Below are positions 1 through 5,256 of a DNA stretch of 5,391 bases, in pieces (the first letter of the stretch is position 1; every line of letters starts with the position of its first letter). Source of the stretch: Prevotellaceae bacterium (lineage in GTDB: Bacteria; Bacteroidota; Bacteroidia; Bacteroidales; UBA932); the NCBI GenBank assembly GCA_031275145.1, contig JAISPE010000063.1:1-5391 (forward strand). Direction: 5' to 3'. A model generated the notes under the pieces. It did no database searches and had not been told where the DNA came from. It saw only the letters and a program-made list of their open reading frames with translations. Position numbers and translations under genes: made by a program.

Positions 1-771
1 ATGAAAGCAGTTATTTTAGCAGGAGGTTTAGGCACCCGGTTATCCGAAGAGACGGTTTTGAAACCCAAACCCATGGTCGAAATCGGCGGGATGCCGATTC
101 TCTGGCATATCATGAAAATATATTCGGCATATGGATACAATGATTTCATTGTTTGTCTGGGATATAAAGGATATGTTATAAAAGAATATTTTGCGAACTA
201 TTTTTTGCATCAGTCGGATGTTACCATTGATCTGAAAAATAATTCGACAACCGTACATAATAACCATGCCGAGCCGTGGACAATATCTCTGGTCGATACC
301 GGAATTGATACAATGACCGGAGGACGTATAAAAAGAGTCCGTTCATATATTGGAGACGAGCCTTTTATGCTTACTTACGGAGACGGGGTCAGCAATGTTG
401 ACATTAACAGACTGGTTGAATTTCACAGGAATAATAAAAAATACTGTACTGTTACGGCAGTACAGCCCTCGGGCAGATTCGGAGCGTTGAATTTTGAAGA
501 TAACGGACTTGTTTCCTCGTTCGAGGAAAAACCGCATGGAGACGGAGCATGGATTAACGGAGGTTTTTTTGTCTGCGAACCGCAAGTGTTTGATTATATT
601 GACGGCGATTCGACGGTATGGGAACGCAAACCGATGGAAAATCTGACGAAAGACCGGCAAATGACAGCGTTTAAACATGCCGGTTTCTGGCGTCCGATGG
701 ATACTCTGCGGGATAAAAACGAACTGGAAGAGGCATGGATACAGGACAAAGCGAAATGGAAAATATGGTAG
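1..771 (+). CDS. rfbF: Glucose-1-phosphate cytidylyltransferase
   Basis: This cytosolic enzyme joins CTP and glucose-1-phosphate to give CDP-glucose and pyrophosphate, the entry step to CDP-3,6-dideoxyhexoses. At 256 aa it has the usual length of the family. The N-terminal nucleotide-binding signature is intact (LAGGLGTRLSEET at residues 6-18, then KPKPM at 21-25). Other family landmarks are YGDGV at 126-130, whose Asp128 is the expected metal-binding position, SFEEKP at 173-178, INGGFF at 185-190 and GFWRPMDTLRDK at 228-239. The start is at the first base of the window, so upstream signals and any longer start cannot be judged, but MKAVILAGG is the normal family N-terminus. The last seven bases overlap the preferred start of rfbG, which implies translational coupling. 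Assignment is strong because of the motifs and the rfbG-rfbH neighbours. Confidence 0.96.
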   Translation: MKAVILAGGLGTRLSEETVLKPKPMVEIGGMPILWHIMKIYSAYGYNDFIVCLGYKGYVIKEYFANYFLHQSDVTIDLKNNSTTVHNNHAEPWTISLVDTGIDTMTGGRIKRVRSYIGDEPFMLTYGDGVSNVDINRLVEFHRNNKKYCTVTAVQPSGRFGALNFEDNGLVSSFEEKPHGDGAWINGGFFVCEPQVFDYIDGDSTVWERKPMENLTKDRQMTAFKHAGFWRPMDTLRDKNELEEAWIQDKAKWKIW

Positions 772-1835
772 ATTCAAATCTGTATAAAGGCCGGAAAGTT
801 TTTGTTACCGGACATACCGGATTCAAAGGCTCGTGGCTGTGTCTGTTATTGCACGAATTAGGGGCCGAAGTGTTCGGATATGCCTTAAATCCGCCGACAA
901 ATCCTTCATTATACGAAATTGCAAAAGTCGATGAACTTGTAACTTCCCATATCGCCGACGTAAGAGATTACGACACACTGTACAGTGTAATATCGGCTGT
1001 ACAGCCTGATACTGTTTTTCATCTGGCAGCCCAACCGTTAGTGCGCGATTCTTACAAAAATCCGGTTGATACTTATGCTGTTAATGTAATGGGTACGGTC
1101 AATTTGCTGGAAGCTGTCCGTCATACCGGATCGGTGAGAGCCGCAGTGAATGTTACTACCGATAAATGTTACGAAAACAGGGAGTGGCTGTGGGGATACC
1201 GGGAAAATGAGCCGATGGGGGGATATGATCCATACTCGAACAGTAAGGGCTGTTCCGAACTTGTAACTTCGGCTTTTCGCCGTTCGTTTTTTAATCCGGC
1301 AGATTACGGAAAGACCCACCGGGTGGCGCTGGCGTCGGCGCGTGCGGGAAACGTTATCGGTGGAGGAGACTGGGCGGAAGACCGTTTGATTCCCGATTTT
1401 ATCCGCGCTATCGGGAACAGAGAAAAGGTGAAAATCCGCAGTCCGCACGCTGTCAGACCCTGGCAACATGTTTTAGAGCCACTGTCGGGATATCTGATGC
1501 TGGGCGCTAAATTATTGACAGACGGATGCAAATATGCCGAAGGATGGAATTTCGGTCCCGACGATTCGGACACACAACCGGTGGAATGGATTATTGACCG
1601 GATATGTACATTATGGGGTGATAATGCTTCTTATGAAACAGATACAAACCCGCAGCCACATGAAGCCACTTATCTGAAACTGGACTGTTCGAAGGCAAAA
1701 ACACGATTGGGATGGTATCCGAAATGGAACATTGACACAGCAATTAAGCGTATCGTGGAATGGACCAAAGCCTGCAATCAGGGTGAAGACATGCGTTCAT
1801 TCTGCAAAAAACAGATTCGGGAATATTTTTCATAG
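765..1835 (+). CDS. rfbG: CDP-glucose 4,6-dehydratase
   Basis: This NAD-dependent short-chain (extended SDR) dehydratase converts CDP-glucose to CDP-4-keto-6-deoxyglucose. Counting from the ATG at 765 (356 aa), the Rossmann motif GHTGFKG is at residues 16-22, HLAAQPLVRDSY at 86-97, the catalytic TTDK at 131-134, and the YxxxK pair is Tyr157/Lys161 in YDPYSNSKG. The following ARAGNVIGGGDW segment and RPWQHVLEPLSGY are typical of this subfamily. In-frame ATGs also exist at 735 and 756. I prefer 765 because its N-terminus (MVDSNLYKGRKVFVTG) lines up with the remembered length and spacing of enterobacterial homologues and overlaps rfbF by only 7 bp (ATGGTAG). The 756 start has an AGGA at 743-746 and remains possible. 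rfbH begins 14 bp after the stop, so the genes are very likely cotranscribed. Confidence 0.96.
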   Translation: MVDSNLYKGRKVFVTGHTGFKGSWLCLLLHELGAEVFGYALNPPTNPSLYEIAKVDELVTSHIADVRDYDTLYSVISAVQPDTVFHLAAQPLVRDSYKNPVDTYAVNVMGTVNLLEAVRHTGSVRAAVNVTTDKCYENREWLWGYRENEPMGGYDPYSNSKGCSELVTSAFRRSFFNPADYGKTHRVALASARAGNVIGGGDWAEDRLIPDFIRAIGNREKVKIRSPHAVRPWQHVLEPLSGYLMLGAKLLTDGCKYAEGWNFGPDDSDTQPVEWIIDRICTLWGDNASYETDTNPQPHEATYLKLDCSKAKTRLGWYPKWNIDTAIKRIVEWTKACNQGEDMRSFCKKQIREYFS

Positions 1836-1849
1836 AGAATTATAAAAGA

Positions 1850-3157
1850 ATGGATATAAAAAGTTTACGACAGGAAATTATTTCAAAAACAATAGAGTAC
1901 CGGCAACTTAAATTTGCTCAAAAAGAGTTTGTTCCCGGCAAGACGCGTATAAATTATGCCGGAAGGGTTTTCGACGAAAAAGAACTGGTGAACGCTGTTG
2001 ATGCATCTCTTGATTTCTGGCTTACGGAAGGCCGTTTTTCGGAAGAATTTTCCGAAAAAATAGCTGATTTTTTAGGCGTTGAACATGTTCTGCTGACCAA
2101 TTCGGGATCGTCTGCCAATTTGCTGGCTTTTGCGGCTTTGACTTCCGAAAAGTTAGGCGGCAGACGTCTGAACGCCGGCGACGAAGTGATAGCGGTAGCC
2201 GCAGGATTTCCGGCAACGGTTACTCCGATTGTACAGTACGGACTGATTCCCGTATTTGTCGATGTGGATATTCCCACGTATAATATTGATGTCAGGCAGT
2301 TGAAACAGGCAATATCTCCCAGAACAAAATGTATTTTTCTGGCGCATACACTGGGTAATCCGTTTGATTTGGACACAGTAATGGAACTGGCGGAAAAACA
2401 TAATCTTTGGGTAATCGAAGATAATTGCGATGCGTTTGGAAGCCGGTACAGGGGAAAATATACAGGTACGTTCGGACATCTTTCGACGGTTTCATTCTAT
2501 CCCGCTCACCACATTACCACCGGCGAAGGAGGCGCGATTGTTACAAACGATTCTCAATTAGCCAGACTGGTAAGGGCTTTCCGCGACTGGGGACGCGACT
2601 GCTATTGCGCCGGAGGTGAAAACAATACCTGCGGGAAACGTTTTTCGCAAATATTCGGAAAACTGCCTTTGGGTTATGACCACAAATATGTCTATTCCGA
2701 GATTGGATATAATTTAAAGATGACCGACTGGCAGGCGGCAATAGGTTCCGCCCAGATCGACAAACTGCCTTCGTTCTGCGAACAGCGAAAGGCTAATTTC
2801 CGGAAACATAAAGCAATATTGTCGAAATATCCGCAATACTTTATTTTGCCGGAGGCGACGGAAAATGCAGACCCGGCATGGTTCAGTTTTATCGTTACGC
2901 TGAAAGACGGGATTCCTTTTTCCCGCGACGAACTTACGGCATATCTGAATAACAGGTTAATCGAAACACGGAATCTCTTTGCGGGAAATATCACAAAACA
3001 GCCGGCATTTGTCAACAGAAATTTCCGGATTGCAGGGCAGTTGACCAATACGGATAAAATCATGAACGATACGTTTTTTCTTGGAACGTATCCCGGATTG
3101 ACCGACGAAATGTTTGAGTATATAGAAAACGTTTTTAGCGAGTTTCTGACATTTTGA
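1850..3157 (+). CDS. rfbH: CDP-4-keto-6-deoxyglucose 3-dehydrase (E1)
   Basis: E1 is a pyridoxamine-phosphate and [2Fe-2S] enzyme of the aminotransferase fold. It removes the C3 hydroxyl of CDP-4-keto-6-deoxyglucose, and a reductase (E3) must then supply electrons. The 435-aa length is close to the 437 aa of Yersinia E1. The usual PLP-binding lysine is replaced by His220 in SFYPAHHIT (215-223), the hallmark that separates E1 from aminotransferases. The four reported cluster ligands fit the pattern C-X57-C-X1-C-X7-C exactly: Cys193 (EDNCDAFGS), Cys251, Cys253 and Cys261 (DCYCAGGENNTC). Other family blocks are LTNSGSSANLLAF (82-94), GYDHKYVYSEIGYNLKMTD (275-293) and LFAGNITKQPAF (376-387). The Shine-Dalgarno is weak at best (AAAAGA before the ATG). 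The stop codon lies inside the left arm of an inverted repeat (3152-3245), yet the C-terminus appears full length. Confidence 0.96.
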   Translation: MDIKSLRQEIISKTIEYRQLKFAQKEFVPGKTRINYAGRVFDEKELVNAVDASLDFWLTEGRFSEEFSEKIADFLGVEHVLLTNSGSSANLLAFAALTSEKLGGRRLNAGDEVIAVAAGFPATVTPIVQYGLIPVFVDVDIPTYNIDVRQLKQAISPRTKCIFLAHTLGNPFDLDTVMELAEKHNLWVIEDNCDAFGSRYRGKYTGTFGHLSTVSFYPAHHITTGEGGAIVTNDSQLARLVRAFRDWGRDCYCAGGENNTCGKRFSQIFGKLPLGYDHKYVYSEIGYNLKMTDWQAAIGSAQIDKLPSFCEQRKANFRKHKAILSKYPQYFILPEATENADPAWFSFIVTLKDGIPFSRDELTAYLNNRLIETRNLFAGNITKQPAFVNRNFRIAGQLTNTDKIMNDTFFLGTYPGLTDEMFEYIENVFSEFLTF

Positions 3158-3245
3158 CAGAATTTCTTTTTTGACATAATTAACATAATTTTCAAAATTT
3201 ACAAATCTGTTAATTGACTTCGTCGAGCTAAAGGTTCTGTCAAAA
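3152..3245. repeat. 94-bp nested inverted repeat after rfbH
   Basis: Perfect 11-bp arms, TTTTGACAGAA at 3152-3162 and TTCTGTCAAAA at 3235-3245, bound this stretch. Inside it lie a second perfect pair, AATTAACA (3178-3185) with TGTTAATT (3208-3215), and a small central palindrome AATTTT-C-AAAATT (3187-3199). All three have centres within about 6 bp of each other, so one strand could fold into a long interrupted hairpin. The left arm contains the rfbH stop (TGA at 3155-3157). It could be a transcription terminator of the rfb operon, though no T-run follows the right arm, or a small non-coding mobile element (MITE-like). The sequence shows the symmetry directly. The function is inferred. Confidence 0.55.
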
Positions 3246-3317
3246 GAAGATGGAAGGATTATTTCGTTTAAAATCCGTAAAATAGAAACAAAATTCATTC
3301 TATAAAAATATAGATTG

Positions 3318-3325
3318 TATCTTTG
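3318..3325 (+). promoter_or_regulatory. Putative Bacteroidota -7 box (TATCTTTG)
   Basis: TATCTTTG matches the TAnnTTTG -7 consensus of Bacteroidota promoters and ends 15 bp before the ATG at 3341. No good TTTG -33 box is visible about 20 bp upstream. A short perfect palindrome, CTATA-AAAA-TATAG at 3300-3313, sits just before it and could be an operator or chance in AT-rich DNA. It would start a new transcript for the two small ORFs after the rfb operon. Confidence 0.45.
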
Positions 3326-3340
3326 TGCTGTAAATGATAA

Positions 3341-3541
3341 ATGATAAAAAACATGTACGAAGATTATTTAGTGTTCGATTATAAATCAGCGGCGAAAGAT
3401 ATGCAGATACCGTTCGAAACAGTATTACGTTTGGAAAAAGAAGTACAGAATGAATTTCCCGATGACCCGATGCTTATGGAATTACACGTTTTACGGGCGC
3501 TCATGAGTTATGCTGCCAAAAATGATAAAAGTAAAAAGTAA
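3341..3541 (+). CDS. Small hypothetical protein, 66 aa
   Basis: I do not recognise this protein. It is a soluble, highly charged and probably all-helical polypeptide with no signal peptide, membrane segment or cysteine. The middle (PFETVLRLEKEVQNEFPDD, residues 23-41, then MLMELHVLRALMSYAAK, 43-59) reads like two amphipathic helices, and the tail is lysine-rich. A second in-frame ATG at 3353 (MYEDYLVFDY) would give 62 aa and leave a more usual leader after the TATCTTTG box, so the start is unsure. There is no Shine-Dalgarno sequence. The next small ORF begins 11 bp after the stop, suggesting a two-gene unit placed between the dehydrase and reductase genes. A toxin-antitoxin or other small accessory pair is possible, but nothing in the sequence proves it. 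Confidence 0.6.
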   Translation: MIKNMYEDYLVFDYKSAAKDMQIPFETVLRLEKEVQNEFPDDPMLMELHVLRALMSYAAKNDKSKK

Positions 3542-3552
3542 TATTATGATTT

Positions 3553-3741
3553 ATGATTAAAAAAGATAATTCGGGTAATGAACGTTATATGCGGATTACA
3601 CCAGGTCTTATAGAAAACAAACCGGAAGGCTGGGATGATGCATTGACCTCGAGAGAATTTTTATCGGAGATGAAAAAAATGATGAAAAAGAAATTCGATG
3701 ACCCTTGCCTTTCAGGGGATTGCGGGTCAAGCCCGCAATGA
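3553..3741 (+). CDS. Small hypothetical protein, 62 aa, 3' end overlapped by a repeat
   Basis: I do not recognise this product. Residues 1-50 are polar and charged (MRITPGLIENKPEGWDDALT around 13-32, then a lysine/methionine-rich helix EMKKMMKKKF at 39-48). The last dozen residues (DPCLSGDCGSSPQ) differ sharply in composition, with both cysteines and several small residues. They are encoded by a G+C-rich palindromic repeat that also supplies the TGA stop. The simplest reading is that the original 3' end was replaced or extended when the repeat arrived, so the natural protein probably ended near residue 49. It follows the 66-aa ORF by 11 bp in the same direction. Whether it is translated is unknown. 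Confidence 0.5.
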   Translation: MIKKDNSGNERYMRITPGLIENKPEGWDDALTSREFLSEMKKMMKKKFDDPCLSGDCGSSPQ

Positions 3742-3758
3742 CGGCTGACGCCGGAGGG
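3699..3758. repeat. G+C-rich palindromic repeat
   Basis: This block is clearly richer in G+C than its surroundings and dense in palindromes. The core is ATTGCGGG (3719-3726), loop TCAAG, CCCGCAAT (3732-3739), a perfect 8-bp stem. Alternative pairings are TGACCC (3699-3704) with GGGTCA (3724-3729), and CCCT (3702-3705) with AGGG (3714-3717). A second small hairpin, CGGC-TGAC-GCCG, follows at 3742-3753. Short elements with a TTGCGGG/CCCGCAA core are, from memory, dispersed in many bacterial genomes, but I see only one copy here and cannot confirm copy number. It overlaps the end of the 62-aa ORF. It could also act as a terminator or mRNA-stabilising hairpin before the reductase gene. Confidence 0.6.
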
Positions 3759-3823
3759 AATAGCGCCTCAAAAAAGATTTAACTGAAAATTTAATCATTC
3801 AAATTGTCCAACTATAAATAAAC

Positions 3824-4507
3824 ATGTTAGTAAAAAAATATAAGGCTGAAACAGTGTCTGTTCAAAATCCGTTTGCCGGAGTTTATACACTTGAATTCAG
3901 TTCCGAAAAGAGATTCAAATTTGCTCCCGGAGAGTTTTTGCACCTGGCATTAGACGAATATGACCCGTCGGGAGCATGGCCGGAATCACGCTGTTTTTCA
4001 ATACAAACCGCTCCGGAAGAAGAAAATATAAAAATCACATACGCCGTAAAAGGCCGATTCACGCAACGAATGGAACAGGAATTGTCCGTCGGGAAACAGG
4101 TGTGGTTGAAATTGCCGTTCGGCGATTTGTTTACACAGGAACACAGTAGGGAAAATGTTGTTTTCATTGCCGGCGGGACAGGGATAACTCCATTTTTATC
4201 GCTGTTTACGGATAAATCGTTTGCAGAATATCTCAATCCGGCTTTGTATCTCGGTTTCAGAAACAGGGATTTGCATTTTTATCATAACGAAACGGAAAGA
4301 GCGCAATGTTTAAATTCCGGATTGAAAATCACTGTCTTTTATCAGGATACAGACGGCGTTATTGATATCGAACAAATACATGCTTCAAATCCCGATGCAG
4401 GCGCATTCTTTATCTCCGGTCCTCCGGTAATGATAAAAAACTTTAAACAATACCTGCTGACGAAAGGAGTTAACGAAAACAGAATTAAAACGGACGACTG
4501 GGAGTAG
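3824..4507 (+). CDS. FAD/NAD(P)-binding oxidoreductase (ferredoxin reductase-type), possible E3 partner of RfbH
   Basis: This 227-aa cytosolic flavoprotein belongs to the ferredoxin-NADP reductase superfamily and would pass electrons from NAD(P)H through flavin to an acceptor. The N-terminal barrel has the flavin motif as RCFS (56-59, a variant of RxYS). The nucleotide-binding domain starts VVFIAGGTGITPF (112-124) and ends with FISGPPVMIKNFKQYL (196-211) and IKTDDWE. It lies downstream of rfbFGH, so it could be the reductase (E3, AscD/RfbI) that E1 requires. Known E3 proteins, however, carry an N-terminal plant-type [2Fe-2S] ferredoxin domain with four cysteines. This protein has only two cysteines (57 and 162) and no such domain. 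It is separated from rfbH by 666 bp and may instead be an unrelated reductase. The leader is A-rich with no Shine-Dalgarno. Its last ~130 bp recur at 5257-5391. Confidence 0.85.
   Translation: MLVKKYKAETVSVQNPFAGVYTLEFSSEKRFKFAPGEFLHLALDEYDPSGAWPESRCFSIQTAPEEENIKITYAVKGRFTQRMEQELSVGKQVWLKLPFGDLFTQEHSRENVVFIAGGTGITPFLSLFTDKSFAEYLNPALYLGFRNRDLHFYHNETERAQCLNSGLKITVFYQDTDGVIDIEQIHASNPDAGAFFISGPPVMIKNFKQYLLTKGVNENRIKTDDWE
4371..4507 (+). repeat. Direct repeat, copy A (3' end of the reductase gene)
   Basis: This segment codes for roughly residues 184-227 of the reductase and recurs at 5256-5391. From 4381 onward the two copies align without gaps at an offset of 884 bp, with 5 differences in 127 positions. 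Similarity fades upstream of about 4371, where a 1-bp gap is needed. Copy A keeps the reading frame and the Trp226 expected near the family's C-terminus, so it is the functional copy. Confidence 0.9.
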
Positions 4508-4511
4508 TTGT

Positions 4512-4552
4512 TTGACATAGCCAAAGTAAAAAATTATTACTATTTTTGGCCA
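4512..4552 (+). promoter_or_regulatory. Putative promoter and operator of the toxin-antitoxin operon
   Basis: The 66-bp spacer before the antitoxin gene holds TATTTTTG (4541-4548), which fits the Bacteroidota -7 box TAnnTTTG. Upstream is TTTG at 4511-4514, but its 26-bp spacing is longer than usual. A sigma70-like reading, TTGACA (4512-4517) with TATTAC (4535-4540) at 17 bp, is also possible. An imperfect inverted repeat TAGCCAAA (4518-4525) / TTTGGCCA (4545-4552), one mismatch in 8, overlaps these elements and would suit an autoregulatory operator bound by the antitoxin or toxin-antitoxin complex. Sequence symmetry is seen directly. Regulation is inferred from how such modules usually work. 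Confidence 0.4.
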
Positions 4553-4573
4553 TGATTTTAAAATATTTTTGAG

Positions 4574-4795
4574 ATGGTGGAATTGATTATAAAAAACGAT
4601 ATTGGGAAAAAGAAAATGGAAGATTTACTCCTTTTTCTAAAATCAAAGGATATCGAAGCGGAAATAAAGCCGGCAACGAAAATGCCGGAAAATATCGGTG
4701 ACAGCGTAATCAAGTCACGCAAAGAGAAATTTTCGGCAATGAAACTGCAGACGGAAGGATTTGCATTCAACAGAGAAGAGGCACATGAAAGATAG
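4574..4795 (+). CDS. Probable antitoxin of a PIN-toxin module
   Basis: A 73-aa charged protein encoded just upstream of, and overlapping by 11 bp, a PIN-domain toxin gene. That layout is typical of type II antitoxins, whose product binds and inactivates the toxin. Residues 2-7 (VELIIK) could be a strand and 10-25 (IGKKKMEDLLLFLKSK) an amphipathic helix. The C-terminal part (KFSAMKLQTEGFAFNREEAHER) is the kind of flexible tail that wraps a VapC-like toxin. I see no clear AbrB, MetJ/Arc or Phd DNA-binding signature, so the antitoxin family is not assigned and the role rests mainly on position. The ATG at 4574 lacks a Shine-Dalgarno. The overlap with the toxin start favours coupled translation. 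Confidence 0.75.
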   Translation: MVELIIKNDIGKKKMEDLLLFLKSKDIEAEIKPATKMPENIGDSVIKSRKEKFSAMKLQTEGFAFNREEAHER

Positions 4796-5192
4796 GGTTT
4801 TTATTGATACCAATGTGTTTGTCTATCTGTATTCAGAAGATGAACTGACAAAACGGATGGTAGCTATTAATCTGTTGGAACAGTTTCACTGTTTAACAAG
4901 TACGCAGACATTAAACGAGTTTTGCAGTGTCTGTTTGCGTAAATTAAAAATACCGGGCAAAACTGTTTGGAATTCTATCAAAGAAATTATTGACGAATGT
5001 GAACTTTGTTATATAAATACAGAAACCGTCGAAAAGGCGTTAATGCTTCACGATAAATACGGATATGCTTATTATGATTGTTTAATACTGGCATCTGCTA
5101 TGTTCAACGATTGTAAGTACCTGTTTTCCGAAGATATGCAAAACAGACAAGTCATTGAAGGCATTCTTACAATCAAAAATCCGTTTATATAA
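4785..5192 (+). CDS. PIN-domain ribonuclease toxin, VapC-like
   Basis: A 135-aa single-domain PIN nuclease, the usual size for VapC-family toxins, which cleave RNA (often tRNA or rRNA) in a metal-dependent manner when freed from their antitoxin. The acidic active-site set is present: Asp8 in FIDTNVFVY (6-14), Glu45 in TLNEF (42-46), Asp98 in YYDCLILASA (96-105), and Asp117 in LFSEDMQ (113-119). The toxin therefore looks catalytically intact. I chose the ATG at 4785 because PIN proteins begin a few residues before the first aspartate and it gives the common short overlap with the antitoxin gene. An in-frame ATG at 4761 would add eight residues unlike the family. The gene lies between two copies of the reductase 3' end, as though the module were inserted there. 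The RNA target cannot be inferred. Confidence 0.9.
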   Translation: MKDRVFIDTNVFVYLYSEDELTKRMVAINLLEQFHCLTSTQTLNEFCSVCLRKLKIPGKTVWNSIKEIIDECELCYINTETVEKALMLHDKYGYAYYDCLILASAMFNDCKYLFSEDMQNRQVIEGILTIKNPFI

Positions 5193-5256
5193 ATTTTCTT
5201 TTCTAATCGCTTAGACGGCAACAATTAAAATAGCGTAATATTTTCTTTACGTTTAA

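Noticed and set aside
735..764. The longest possible start of rfbG at 735
   Set aside because: It would overlap rfbF by 37 bp and add ten residues not expected before the Rossmann motif. The ATG at 765 fits the family N-terminus better.
343..777. A 144-codon open frame on the minus strand, antisense to rfbF
   Set aside because: It lies almost wholly inside a strongly supported gene and has no recognisable domain. Codon bias in rfbF explains the open frame.
1038..1469. A 143-codon minus-strand open frame inside rfbG
   Set aside because: It is antisense to conserved dehydratase motifs, lacks protein-like features and overlaps another spurious minus-strand frame.
2692..3195. A 167-codon minus-strand open frame covering the end of rfbH
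   Set aside because: The plus-strand gene is certain over this range and the reverse product resembles no known family. It is an antisense shadow.
3300..3313. CTATA-AAAA-TATAG as a separate operator
   Set aside because: Short AT-only palindromes are common by chance in a spacer this AT-rich. It is noted only with the promoter-like box.
5234..5251. CGTAA/TTACG stem after the toxin gene as a terminator
   Set aside because: The stem is only 5 bp with an 8-nt loop and just three T residues follow, so it is too weak to call.
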